DNA of 64,000 nucleotides from Pelagihabitans sp965238025 (GCA_965238025.1 OZ250162.1:868001-932000); one strand, 5' to 3'; shown: positions 44,154 to 52,080, counted from the stretch's first letter. The notes: generated from the sequence alone by a model not told the origin. Translations and numbers: made by a program.

Positions 44154-44161
44154 TAGTTTTG
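44154..44161 (+). promoter_or_regulatory. -7 element for nitronate monooxygenase
   Basis: TAGTTTTG, an exact TAnnTTTG match. The palindromic operator at 44166-44181 begins four bases later, over the likely transcription start. Confidence 0.55.
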
Positions 44162-44165
44162 AAAA

Positions 44166-44181
44166 CGGACCGATCGGCCTG
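44166..44181 (+). promoter_or_regulatory. Palindromic operator, TetR-like
   Basis: CCGATCGG (44170-44177) is a perfect palindrome, with further partial symmetry outwards (C-G at 44166/44181, G-C at 44168/44179). GACCGATCGG-type sites are often bound by TetR regulators. No TetR gene is in this window. Confidence 0.5.
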
Positions 44182-44222
44182 CCTTTTTATTCCTATTTTT
44201 AAACTTTTAAAAAACAAACCGT

Positions 44223-45197
44223 ATGAGCGAGAAACCTGCTTTTATCAAAGACCTTTCTTTACCGGCCATGGCCGCCCCCATGTTTCTTATTTCTGGCCCG
44301 AAACTAGTAATGGAATGTTGTAAAAATGGGGTGGTCGGCACTTTTCCCGCCCTAAACCAACGTACCAGCGAAGGTTTTGAAGAATGGTTGGTTCAGATAA
44401 AAACAGAACTACAACAGTTCGAGGAAGCGACCGGAAAAAAGGCCGCCCCGTTTGGGGTCAACCTTATCGTACACCAAACCAACCCACGATTGGAAGCGGA
44501 CCTAAAACTCTGTGTAAAACATCAAGTACCGATTATCATCACCTCGTTGGGTGCCGTTTCTACTGTTGTAGATGCCATTCATAGCTATGGCGGGTTGGTA
44601 TTTCACGATATCATTAAAAAACGTCATGCCGAAAAAGCCTCGGAAGCCGGTGTAGATGGACTGATTCTAGTTGCGGCAGGTGCCGGTGGCCATGCAGGAA
44701 CCATTAACCCCATGACCTTAGTAGCGGAGGTGAAAAAATTCTTTAAAAAGACAATTCTCCTTTCCGGGTGCATCAGCACGGGGCGTGATATTGCCTCAGC
44801 CATGCAAATGGGGGCCGACCTTGCTTATATGGGCACGCGTTTTATAAATACCAACGAGGCCAAAGCACCGGATGAGTACAAGAACATGATCATTGAGGCA
44901 GGAGCAAGTGACGTCACCTACACTGCAGCTATTTCAGGGGTGCACGCTAATTTCTTGGGTGCCAGCCTTAAAGCGGCAGGAATTACTGAAGAAGATTTAA
45001 AAAAGGACACAAAAATAGATTTCGGAAAAGAACTCGATACAGAAGCCAAAGCATGGAAAACGATATGGTCTGCAGGACAGGGTTCGGCTTTGATCGATGA
45101 TTCCGTTCCTGTTGCTGAATTGGTAGACAGTTTAAAATCCGAATTTAAGGCCGCCATTGAAGGACAATATGCGCTTTTGGAAACCTATCCGAAATAA
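44223..45197 (+). CDS. Nitronate monooxygenase-family flavoprotein
   Basis: A 324-residue FMN-binding TIM-barrel enzyme of the 2-nitropropane dioxygenase/nitronate monooxygenase family. It oxidises alkyl nitronates or reduces related compounds using FMN. Motifs: LPAMAAPMFLISGPKLVMEC (N-terminal), FGVNLIVHQTN, VDGLILVAAGAGGHAGTINP (FMN phosphate contact), SGCISTGRDIASAMQMGADLAYMGTR (second FMN contact). The true substrate of such proteins is often unknown, with toxic nitronates such as propionate-3-nitronate as one possibility. The promoter has an exact -7 element followed by a palindrome. A 91-base gap with a repeat follows. Confidence 0.93.
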   Translation: MSEKPAFIKDLSLPAMAAPMFLISGPKLVMECCKNGVVGTFPALNQRTSEGFEEWLVQIKTELQQFEEATGKKAAPFGVNLIVHQTNPRLEADLKLCVKHQVPIIITSLGAVSTVVDAIHSYGGLVFHDIIKKRHAEKASEAGVDGLILVAAGAGGHAGTINPMTLVAEVKKFFKKTILLSGCISTGRDIASAMQMGADLAYMGTRFINTNEAKAPDEYKNMIIEAGASDVTYTAAISGVHANFLGASLKAAGITEEDLKKDTKIDFGKELDTEAKAWKTIWSAGQGSALIDDSVPVAELVDSLKSEFKAAIEGQYALLETYPK

Positions 45198-45204
45198 TCT
45201 AGTT

Positions 45205-45292
45205 GTCATGCTGAGCGCAGTCGAAGCACCTACAAGTTCCCTAGGCCCTTCGACTGCCTGCCCAATCCGTTCAGGCGGGCGCTCAGGGTGAC
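45205..45292. repeat. Long intergenic inverted repeat (flavobacterial type)
   Basis: GTCATGCTGAGCGC ... GCGCTCAGGGTGAC (12 of 14 pair) with an inner GCAGTCGAAG / CTTCGACTGC. Between the arms sits GCCTGCCC ... GGCGGGC. A related right half occurs at 59375-59425. Confidence 0.75.
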
Positions 45293-45313
45293 CTATTTAG
45301 AAAAAATCAAAGA

Positions 45314-46276
45314 ATGCCCCTAGTACAATCAGACTATAATCCACCATTTTTATTCAAAAACGGTCATTTTTCGACCATTTATGCCGGAATTTGGCGAAAA
45401 ATCACTGATTTTGAGCAAAAACGCGAGCGAATTGATTTGCCCGATGGGGATTTTTTAGACCTTGATTGGAGTTTTTCAATTGTGTCGACCCGCAAGGTCG
45501 CCATTATTGTTCACGGGTTGGAAGGGAATGCCCAGCGCGCCTACATTGCCGGAAGCTCTAAAGAATTCAATGCAAATGAATATGATGTCTGCGCCGTAAA
45601 CCTACGTACCTGTAGTGGTGAGTCTAATCGCCTATTCCGTTCGTATCATTCCGGGGCAACCGAAGATCTAGACGCGGTGGTTCAGCATATTTTAGAACAT
45701 AAAAACTATAGCGAACTTTATATCAAGGGTTTTAGTCTGGGTGGCAATTTGACCCTAAAATATTTGGGGGAGGGTAGAAACATCCCCAAAGAAATAAAAG
45801 CAGCTATGGCGGTTTCTGTCCCTTGTAGTTTATACAGTTCATGTAAAGAGTTGTTAAAGCCAAAAAACACTCCCTATGCCGTTCGTTTTAAAAAGAATCT
45901 GGTCGATAAATTAAAGCAGAAGCAGCAACGCTATCCCGAAAAAGTAACCGCCGAAGACGTGAAGAAGGTGGTGACCTTAAAGGACTTCGACGATATTTAT
46001 ACCAGTCGTGCCCATGGATTTAAAGACGCCTTGGATTATTATACCAAGTGTAGTTGTCTTCAATTTTTACCGAATATCAAAACCCCTTCCCTGATATTAA
46101 ATGCTCAAAACGATTCGTTCCTTGGCCCTGAATGCTACCCGGAAGCTGAGGCCAAAACGAACCCCCATCTCTATTTGGAGGTTTCAAAATATGGCGGTCA
46201 TGTAGGTTACTTTGGTTCAAAAAATATCACGTACAGCGAAAAAAGAGTTATAAAGTTTTTCAGTGGGGTACAATAA
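45314..46276 (+). CDS. YheT-like alpha/beta hydrolase
   Basis: A 320-residue cytosolic alpha/beta-fold hydrolase. Motifs are the oxyanion region IIVHGLEGNAQRAYI, the nucleophile elbow KGFSLGGNLTLKYL (Ser), catalytic Asp in LNAQNDSFLGPECYP, and His in SKYGGHVGYFG. The N-terminal NGHFSTIYAGIWRKI and its length fit the YheT/ABHD1-3 group, which act on lipid-like esters. It starts 22 bases after the repeat. Substrate unknown; a fatty ester or phospholipid is plausible. Confidence 0.92.
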   Translation: MPLVQSDYNPPFLFKNGHFSTIYAGIWRKITDFEQKRERIDLPDGDFLDLDWSFSIVSTRKVAIIVHGLEGNAQRAYIAGSSKEFNANEYDVCAVNLRTCSGESNRLFRSYHSGATEDLDAVVQHILEHKNYSELYIKGFSLGGNLTLKYLGEGRNIPKEIKAAMAVSVPCSLYSSCKELLKPKNTPYAVRFKKNLVDKLKQKQQRYPEKVTAEDVKKVVTLKDFDDIYTSRAHGFKDALDYYTKCSCLQFLPNIKTPSLILNAQNDSFLGPECYPEAEAKTNPHLYLEVSKYGGHVGYFGSKNITYSEKRVIKFFSGVQ

Positions 46277-46351
46277 CTATTGCTATTTCCTATATTAGTA
46301 GTTCAAAATCAAACCCGTAGTTGGGTAGCTAACGAACTAAATCCTGTTTAA

Positions 46352-46828
46352 ATGAAAAAATTACTAAGTATTCTGGCCATTAGCGCGATGATTATGGGTT
46401 GTGGTGAAAAGAAAGAAGAGAAAAAAGACGGTTTTGAAATGAACCGCACCAAGATCGAGAAAAAAGCCGAGGTAGAAGAGGTAGTTGTTCCTGTAGATTT
46501 AGACAATGACGGCGTTGGCCCATATAAAGATGTAACGTTTGATGATGCCATAAACGAAGAATTGGCAGCAGCGGGTAAGGCAAAATACAATCTTTGTTTG
46601 GCATGCCATACGGCTGAACAACGAATGATCGGTCCGGCATTAAAAGGGATTTACGAAAGAAGAAGTCCGGCCTGGGTTATGAACATGATTATCAATCCTG
46701 ACGGGATGTTGAAAGAAGATCCCATTGCCAAGGCCTTATTAAAGGAATATGACAATGCGATAATGCTTAATCAAAACTTGTCCGAAGACGATACCCGTGC
46801 TATCGCAGAGTATTTAAGGACATTTTAG
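46352..46828 (+). CDS. Class I cytochrome c lipoprotein
   Basis: A 158-residue lipoprotein (MKKLLSILAISAMIMGCGEK, Cys near 17) with a linker rich in Glu and Lys and a single CxxCH heme site (YNLCLACHTAEQRMIGPALK). The Pro of IGPAL and the following GIYERRSPAW are typical of mono-heme cytochromes c. The likely axial Met is in NAIMLNQNLSEDD. It would shuttle electrons in the periplasm, facing an oxidase or reductase that is not encoded here. It ends at a terminator that overlaps the start region of the next gene. Confidence 0.9.
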   Translation: MKKLLSILAISAMIMGCGEKKEEKKDGFEMNRTKIEKKAEVEEVVVPVDLDNDGVGPYKDVTFDDAINEELAAAGKAKYNLCLACHTAEQRMIGPALKGIYERRSPAWVMNMIINPDGMLKEDPIAKALLKEYDNAIMLNQNLSEDDTRAIAEYLRTF

Positions 46829-46848
46829 TATAACCCCAAACAAAATTG

Positions 46849-46893
46849 GAATGCCGTTATTCTATGTACATTGAATAGCGGCATTATTTTTTT
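46849..46893 (+). terminator. Terminator of the cytochrome c gene
   Basis: AATGCCGTTATTC / GAATAGCGGCATT stem (one G-U) followed by TTATTTTTTT. It ends directly at the ATG of the VOC gene (46894), so it could also affect expression of that gene. Confidence 0.8.
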
Positions 46894-47277
46894 ATGATCA
46901 AGGCCATTCACCATATTGCTATTATATGTAAAGATTACGAAAGGTCGAAGCGCTTTTATACGAAAGTACTTGGCCTGGAAATCATTCGGGAGACGTATCG
47001 GAAAGCAAGAAAATCTTCTAAATTAGATCTCGCCCTCAACGGAACCTATTGCCTAGAGTTATTTTCCTTTCCCAACCCGCCAAAAAGACCGTCAAGACCT
47101 GAAGCTTTGGGATTGCGACATTTGGCATTTGCAGTTGATAACCTGGATCTGGAAGTAACTAAGTTGCAAGAAAAAGGAATAACAGTTGAGCCCATCAGAA
47201 CAGACGAGCTCACGAATAAGCGGTTTACCTTTTTTGCCGACCCCGATGATTTGCCTATTGAGTTTTATGAACTATAG
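46894..47277 (+). CDS. VOC-superfamily (glyoxalase-like) protein
   Basis: A 127-residue cytosolic protein of the SMU1112c/GloA2-like VOC family. Metal ligands are visible: His in AIHHIAIICKDYERS, Glu in GTYCLELFSFP, His in GLRHLAFAVDNLD, and Glu in DLPIEFYEL. It may isomerise or degrade a methylglyoxal-like adduct, but the substrate is not known. The KARKSSKLDLALNG stretch before the first Glu is typical. The ATG directly follows a terminator's T run, so expression may depend on read-through or a promoter within it. Confidence 0.9.
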   Translation: MIKAIHHIAIICKDYERSKRFYTKVLGLEIIRETYRKARKSSKLDLALNGTYCLELFSFPNPPKRPSRPEALGLRHLAFAVDNLDLEVTKLQEKGITVEPIRTDELTNKRFTFFADPDDLPIEFYEL

Positions 47278-47356
47278 GGTCGGATACTCCGATCATTACC
47301 AAACTTTTAATGGACTATCGCTCTCAGGGCTGATTTTTATCTTACCCCATTTCTGA

Positions 47357-48997
47357 TTAATAGCCCCATAGATTCCAAGGGTCGGAACCATCCACCGAGT
47401 TCGGGTCCTTAACCTTATCAACAACCACTTTATAGGTAGGATCCTCCAATACATTAACATCAATAATGTCGTCTGCGTTTTTAAGTAAGCGAATACAGTC
47501 CTTGCTTAAATGTCTTAGATGGATTTTCTTTCCAGCCTTTGCATAACGCTCGGTCAGTTTATTTAAGGCTTCGATGCCCGACATATCGGCAACCCTACTT
47601 TCCTTAAAATCTATGATTACCTCATCCGGGTCGCTTTGAATATCGAATTTCTCTGCAAAGGCCGTAGTCGATCCAAAAAATAACGGCCCATATATTTCAT
47701 AATGTTTTACCCCATCTTCGTCAATATGTTTTCTTGCCCGAATTCGCTTTGCATTTTCCCACGAATAGGCCAAGGCGGAAATGATAACACCCAATAAAAC
47801 GGCAATCGCTAAGTTATGGGTAATGGCCGTAATCAAGGTCACCAAGACCATAACGATAACATCGGAATTGGGCATTTTACGAAATGTTTTAAAACTGGCC
47901 CATTCAAATGTTCCAATGGCGACCATAAACATTAGCCCGACCAAGGCGGCCATCGGTAAACGCTCGATCAAACTGGATCCGAACATGATAAATACAAGTA
48001 ACATTACAGCGGCGGTGATTCCCGAAAGTCGCGCTCTGGCACCTGAGGAAGTATTGATCAAACTCTGCCCAATCATCGCGCAACCGCCCATTCCCGATAG
48101 GAAACCTGAAAGAATATTTGCCGTTCCCTGCGCTACACATTCTTTATTCCCACTACCTCGGGTCTCGGTAATCTCATCGATAATATTCAAGGTCAACAAA
48201 CTTTCAATCAAGCCCACGCCTGCGACAATGGCGGCATAGGGAAAGATGATTTTTAATGTCTCAAAAGTGAAGGGTAGGTTTGGAATAGAAAACGGAGGAA
48301 AGCTCCCTTTAATGGTTTCTCCTTCAGGCATTATATCGGCTACGGTGAGCGTATCCACACCTCCTAAAATAACGATCAACGACACCACTACAATAGCCAC
48401 AAGAGATGACGGCACGGCTTTGGTCAGTTTTGGTAACCCCCATATGATAAGCATAGTGAGCAAGGTAAGTCCGAGCATAATTCCAAAAGGTTCAGCTCCA
48501 AGGAGGGTCTCGGTTGGCTTACCATTTATCCGCTCATAAAAATTGGGAAATTGTGCCATAAAAATAATGATGGCCAACCCGTTTACAAAACCAAAAATAA
48601 CAGGATGGGGTACCAATCGGATAAATTTCCCCAGACGTAAAAGCCCAGCTCCTATTTGAAGAAGGCCCGCAATAATAACCGTGGCAAAGACATAATTTAA
48701 AATGGTCTCGGGTTCAATTCCGGGGAAATTGCGCTTCAACTCTAAAATCAATCCGATAAAAATAACGGCTACCGCTCCCGTCGCCCCAGAAATCATTCCT
48801 GGGCGACCTCCTAGTACAGAGGTGACCAAGGCCAATACAAAGGCGGCATATAATCCTGTAAGTGGTGAAAATCCGGGAATCAAGGCAAAGGCAATGGCTT
48901 CTGGAACTAAGGCCAGTGCAACAGTCAATCCTGAAAGGATTTCCGTCTTGTAATCTACCTTTTGCTTAAAATCAAAAAGATTCAGGTACTTTTTCAT
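47357..48997 (-). CDS. SulP-family anion transporter with STAS domain
   Basis: A 546-residue inner-membrane protein of the SLC26/SulP family that moves sulfate, bicarbonate or other anions. An N-terminal cytosolic segment and the transmembrane core are clear: GLTVALALVPEAIAFALIPG, LVTSVLGGRPGMISGATGAV, and NILSGFLSGMGGCAMIGQSL, a family signature. The C-terminal STAS domain (~435-535) begins KHYEIYGPLFFGSTTAF and has VIIDFKESRVADMSGIEAL. The specific anion is not clear from sequence. It has an exact -7 element (49018-49025) upstream. No carbonic anhydrase is next to it. Confidence 0.94.
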   Translation of the reverse strand: MKKYLNLFDFKQKVDYKTEILSGLTVALALVPEAIAFALIPGFSPLTGLYAAFVLALVTSVLGGRPGMISGATGAVAVIFIGLILELKRNFPGIEPETILNYVFATVIIAGLLQIGAGLLRLGKFIRLVPHPVIFGFVNGLAIIIFMAQFPNFYERINGKPTETLLGAEPFGIMLGLTLLTMLIIWGLPKLTKAVPSSLVAIVVVSLIVILGGVDTLTVADIMPEGETIKGSFPPFSIPNLPFTFETLKIIFPYAAIVAGVGLIESLLTLNIIDEITETRGSGNKECVAQGTANILSGFLSGMGGCAMIGQSLINTSSGARARLSGITAAVMLLVFIMFGSSLIERLPMAALVGLMFMVAIGTFEWASFKTFRKMPNSDVIVMVLVTLITAITHNLAIAVLLGVIISALAYSWENAKRIRARKHIDEDGVKHYEIYGPLFFGSTTAFAEKFDIQSDPDEVIIDFKESRVADMSGIEALNKLTERYAKAGKKIHLRHLSKDCIRLLKNADDIIDVNVLEDPTYKVVVDKVKDPNSVDGSDPWNLWGY

Positions 48998-49017
48998 GTG
49001 TCATGAAATTAAGCTGG

Positions 49018-49025
49018 CAAAAATA
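49018..49025 (-). promoter_or_regulatory. -7 element for the SulP gene
   Basis: TATTTTTG on the minus strand, an exact TAnnTTTG match, 20 bases before the ATG. Confidence 0.5.
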
Positions 49026-49069
49026 GGGTTTATTGTCTTATTAGTGAATCTCCTATAAGAATCCTTTTA

Positions 49070-49675
49070 TTATTTTTTCTCTATTGTTCTAAAAGTCAGG
49101 TTTACCCGCGGTTTTGCCACTAGTTTGGTAGGGGGAAGTCGGTGTAACCAATTACTTTGTGTCGTGTCTTTCATCGCTAACAAACTGCCATGTTTTAATA
49201 TCAAGTCTATCTTTTCTTTCGTCTCTTTATGTTTGAAAGAAAATTTTCGATCGGCTCCCAAACTCAATGATGCTATGGTTCCATCTTTTTTTAAATCCTT
49301 CTCCCCATCGCTATGCCAAGCCATTCCTTCACTTCCATCATGGTAGAGGTTTAAGAGGCAGGAATTAAATGTATCCCCTGTTTTTAGTTCAATAATAGTT
49401 TTTAACTCCAGTAATTCCTTTGTCCAAGGCAATGCCCTTTTGGTCGTTTTGGAATAGGTATATTCAAAAGGTTCTACGGCATACCAGGCAACTTTGCGTT
49501 TGGTAATTATTCTCTTACCAAATATAATCGCTTCATCATTTCGCCACATGATGGTTTTCAATAATACTTCTAAATAGAAATTTGCCTTCTTTTGATCCAG
49601 TACTTTTCCATAATAATTGACCGTTCCATCTTTGGGAAGTAGGTTAATCGTTGAATCAATCTCAAATAACTCCAT
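49070..49675 (-). CDS. AlkB-like 2-oxoglutarate-dependent DNA dioxygenase
   Basis: A 201-residue Fe(II)/2OG enzyme of the AlkB/ALKBH2-3 group, which oxidises methyl groups off alkylated bases. Iron triad: His and Asp in MAWHSDGEKDL, His in SNWLHRLPPTK; the 2OG-binding Arg lies in KPRVNLTFRTIEK. The LPWTKELLEL and FNSCLLNLYHDGSEG regions fit AlkB. Its ATG overlaps the preceding Ada-zinc gene by 14 bases, so it is translated as part of the alkylation-repair operon and is its last gene. Confidence 0.94.
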   Translation of the reverse strand: MELFEIDSTINLLPKDGTVNYYGKVLDQKKANFYLEVLLKTIMWRNDEAIIFGKRIITKRKVAWYAVEPFEYTYSKTTKRALPWTKELLELKTIIELKTGDTFNSCLLNLYHDGSEGMAWHSDGEKDLKKDGTIASLSLGADRKFSFKHKETKEKIDLILKHGSLLAMKDTTQSNWLHRLPPTKLVAKPRVNLTFRTIEKK

Positions 49676-49907
49676 GTTTCCATTTTTTATATTCTCGTCT
49701 CATACAATGTCCGCAGGGTCTAAAATTGTTTTCCAGGGCCTCCTTTTCCGAGTTAAAGAAAACCCGATTTTCCCGCTTCATGCCTCGTCCCGATCTACAA
49801 TCAAGTTTACCGTAGATTTTCAGCCTTTTATTGCCCCCTAGCAAAATTGATTTTGCCCTTATTTTTGTTCTCAATTGGGCATCCGATATGTTTTTATGGT
49901 AAACCAT
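49662..49907 (-). CDS. Stand-alone Ada metal-binding domain
   Basis: An 81-residue protein equal to the N-terminal zinc domain of Ada, the part that takes methyl groups from DNA phosphotriesters. The order is IYGKLDCRSGRGMKRENRVF then EALENNFRPCGHCMRREYKK. Three Cys are at the usual places (LDC and the CGHC pair), but the fourth, four residues after the first (FCxxxC in Ada), is not present; Arg stands there. It may therefore be a methyl-phosphotriester sensor variant or a structural relic. It is followed by alkB with overlap and preceded at three bases by a 2OG oxygenase. Confidence 0.87.
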   Translation of the reverse strand: MVYHKNISDAQLRTKIRAKSILLGGNKRLKIYGKLDCRSGRGMKRENRVFFNSEKEALENNFRPCGHCMRREYKKWKHGVI

Positions 49908-49910
49908 ATC

Positions 49911-50624
49911 CTAGCTCAAAGCATCGTGAAAAATAACACCCATTGTGTGTCTTTCCCCACCATGTAACTCGCTTACTCCGTGCTTCATATTTACCCTATA
50001 ATAGCCTCTTTTTCCTTTTACAGGTCTAAAATTTGTAGTAAAAATTAGCATTTCACCTTTTTTGGGCTTTAAAACAATGGCTTTCGATTGTGCCCTAGGT
50101 GTCTGCTGCGTTAACACAAATTCTCCCCCTGTAAAATCAATATCGGGTTCATTTAAGAAAAATACGGTTTGAAGTGGAAAAAAAACATCTCCGTACAAAT
50201 CCTGATGCAACGTATTAAAGCCCCCTTTACCATATTTTAAAATGAGTGGCGTAGGTTTTAATTGATTGTTAGCATGGCATTGCGTTTGCAATTCTTTGTA
50301 TGATTCAGGAAATTGTTTCTTAATTTTTAAAACCTTCATCCACAGATTAGCAATAGGTGCTAATTTCGGATATAGCTCTTCACGTAGGGTCTGAATTATT
50401 TTTGGCAAAGGGTAATCAAAATATTTATATTCCCCCAAACCGAAGCGGTAGCGTTCCATGACTACCGTTTTTCTATACCCATCTGGCTTCTCGTACAACG
50501 CAATTAATTCCTGACATTGTTCTTCTGTAAGGATGTTTGGAACAATCGCATACCCTTTTTCATGCATTTCTGAGGCGACTCTACCCCAATCTATTGCTTC
50601 TATTCTAACGCTTAAATTTCCCAT
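49911..50624 (-). CDS. 2OG-Fe(II) oxygenase of the alkylation-repair operon
   Basis: A 237-residue Fe(II)/2OG dioxygenase, COG3826-like. Iron motif HxD in FNTLHQDLYGDVFFPL, distal His in YRVNMKHGVSELHGG with Arg in GGERHTMGVIF. The N-terminus (IDWGRVASEMHEKGYAIVPN) starts the jelly-roll. These enzymes are distinct from AlkB and their substrate is unproved; the place in an Ada operon suggests a role in alkylation damage. Four bases separate it from the upstream Ada-MGMT gene and three from the Ada-zinc gene, so co-transcription is very likely. Confidence 0.9.
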   Translation of the reverse strand: MGNLSVRIEAIDWGRVASEMHEKGYAIVPNILTEEQCQELIALYEKPDGYRKTVVMERYRFGLGEYKYFDYPLPKIIQTLREELYPKLAPIANLWMKVLKIKKQFPESYKELQTQCHANNQLKPTPLILKYGKGGFNTLHQDLYGDVFFPLQTVFFLNEPDIDFTGGEFVLTQQTPRAQSKAIVLKPKKGEMLIFTTNFRPVKGKRGYYRVNMKHGVSELHGGERHTMGVIFHDALS

Positions 50625-50628
50625 TACG

Positions 50629-51471
50629 TTACCCGTTGATTTTTGCCGCTTCCCAACCGATGATGGCTGATTTTCGGGTATTACCCCACATGTATCCGCC
50701 TGTGTTCCCCGATGATTGGATAACTCTATGGCAAGGAATTAAAAATGCAACGGGGTTGTTTCCAATTGCTGTTCCAATCGCCCTCGAAGCTTTGGGCTTG
50801 TTAATTTTTTTAGCGATGGCACCGTAAGTGGATAAGTCGCCCATTGGTATTTTCAACAAGGTTTCCCATACTTTAAGTTGAAACGGAGTTCCGGTCAAAT
50901 GTAATTTTATCTGATCCAGTTTGCTCCAATCATGCCGGAAAATAAATAGCGCATTCTGCTGCGCTTTATCAACAACTTGATTATAAGTGGCATTCGGAAA
51001 TCGTTTTTTCAATGTAACGAATCCATGATCTTTATCATCAAAAAATGCCATATGGCATATTCCCTTAGATGTAGATGCAACGATGATATTACCAAATGGA
51101 CTTTCAGCAAAACTGTAGCTTATTGATAGGTTTTCACCTCCGTTCTTGAACTCCCCCGGAGTCATTCCTTCTATATTGATAAACAGGTCATGTAAACGGC
51201 TCGTGCCGGAAAGTCCTGTTTGGTGGGCAGTATCAAATAAGGTGGCTTGTTTGTCTTTTAATATTTGTTTTGCATACTCGATACTGATGTATTGCATAAA
51301 CTTTTTTGGACTTACCCCCGCCCAATCAGTAAAGAGACGTTGGAAATGAAATGGGCTTAAATGTACGCTTTCGGCAATGTCATTTAAAGAGGGTTGCTCC
51401 TTAAAGTTTGTTCGGATATAATCTATCGCTTCCGCAATTCGACGATAATTAATTTGTTCTTGCTCAGTCAT
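50629..51471 (-). CDS. AraC-type regulator fused to O6-methylguanine-DNA methyltransferase
   Basis: A 280-residue bifunctional Ada-like protein lacking the Ada zinc domain. Residues ~5-100 are an AraC HTH (EAIDYIRTNFKEQPSLNDIA, VHLSPFHFQRLFTDWAGVSP, IEYAKQILKDK). Residues ~110-280 are the ribonuclease-like and catalytic domains of O6-methylguanine-DNA methyltransferase, with the acceptor Cys near 247 in FLIPCHRVIQSSGNTGGY. It is expected to repair O6-alkylguanine and activate its operon, possibly when the separate zinc-domain protein signals damage. It leads the four-gene operon; a promoter with repeated TTTATGA motifs lies upstream. Confidence 0.95.
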   Translation of the reverse strand: MTEQEQINYRRIAEAIDYIRTNFKEQPSLNDIAESVHLSPFHFQRLFTDWAGVSPKKFMQYISIEYAKQILKDKQATLFDTAHQTGLSGTSRLHDLFINIEGMTPGEFKNGGENLSISYSFAESPFGNIIVASTSKGICHMAFFDDKDHGFVTLKKRFPNATYNQVVDKAQQNALFIFRHDWSKLDQIKLHLTGTPFQLKVWETLLKIPMGDLSTYGAIAKKINKPKASRAIGTAIGNNPVAFLIPCHRVIQSSGNTGGYMWGNTRKSAIIGWEAAKING

Positions 51472-51480
51472 TTTCTTAGA

Positions 51481-51550
51481 ATTTTATGATACAAACCTAG
51501 GTCGTTTTCGAAGGTCATAAAATCCGAATCTTGCTGAACTTTTATGACAT
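51481..51550 (-). promoter_or_regulatory. Repeated motif in the Ada-operon promoter
   Basis: ATTTTATGA (51481-51489), its inverse TCATAAAAT (51515-51523) and TTTTATGACAT (51540-51550) lie immediately upstream of the ada-like gene, on both sides of a -7 element at 51492-51499. Confidence 0.5.
51492..51499 (-). promoter_or_regulatory. -7 element for the Ada-like operon
   Basis: TAGGTTTG on the minus strand, an exact TAnnTTTG match, 20 bases before the ATG. One motif copy lies where -33 contacts would be, consistent with an activator site. Confidence 0.55.
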
Positions 51551-51632
51551 AATTAAATGTGTTCACTAAAATTAGGTCTTGGTCAACTTTAATGGTGACT
51601 GTATCTAAATTCTATTTTTATAAACCTTTCAA

Positions 51633-52025
51633 CTAGAGGTTACGATTGTTATCAAATTGAAATTTTCTTATTCCTACGGCTCTAAAAGCATAGATAATCA
51701 ATAGAATAAAAGCAATGAATACCAAGATTGTTCCTGAATACAGTAACAGGCTAGGCGCATCAAAAAAAGATTCTGTTTCAAATAACGCACCGAGAATTCC
51801 AGAAAGGACATAAATACCTGAGGCAAGATAAAGTAGTGCCCCGGCCCGGGTTAATAGCCCCAATTGTTTAAGTTTCTTTGACGAAATTAAATGTTGGAAA
51901 TCTGTGCATTTTTCTTGTAGCAACTTGTTAATTTCAGCGCTCAGTGCCATCATTTGACTTGTTGTAGAGAGTATAAGCATACCTAGGGCAGGTAAGATTG
52001 TTATGGGAAGATACCATTCTTGCAT
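51633..52025 (-). CDS. DUF2721 membrane protein
   Basis: A 130-residue protein with three hydrophobic helices (around WYLPITILPALGMLILSTTS, LTRAGALLYLASGIYVLSGI and LLYSGTILVFIAFILLIIYA) and a short charged stretch between the first and second. It matches DUF2721, a small membrane-protein family without known function. It stands as a single-gene unit between the Ada operon and the aldo/keto reductase gene. It has no clear link to its neighbours. Confidence 0.82.
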   Translation of the reverse strand: MQEWYLPITILPALGMLILSTTSQMMALSAEINKLLQEKCTDFQHLISSKKLKQLGLLTRAGALLYLASGIYVLSGILGALFETESFFDAPSLLLYSGTILVFIAFILLIIYAFRAVGIRKFQFDNNRNL

Positions 52026-52080
52026 AGCGACGTCTTTCAGTTTTTAATCTTTTTTGAGTTCAAAAAAGGTGTTTTTTATT

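Noticed and set aside
43000..44222. Prophage or transposon insertion
   Set aside because: No integrase, transposase, phage gene or flanking repeats; only AT-rich composition supports transfer.
47781..48239. A 152-codon frame opposite the SulP gene
   Set aside because: Shadow of the transporter gene, whose helices and STAS domain are clear.
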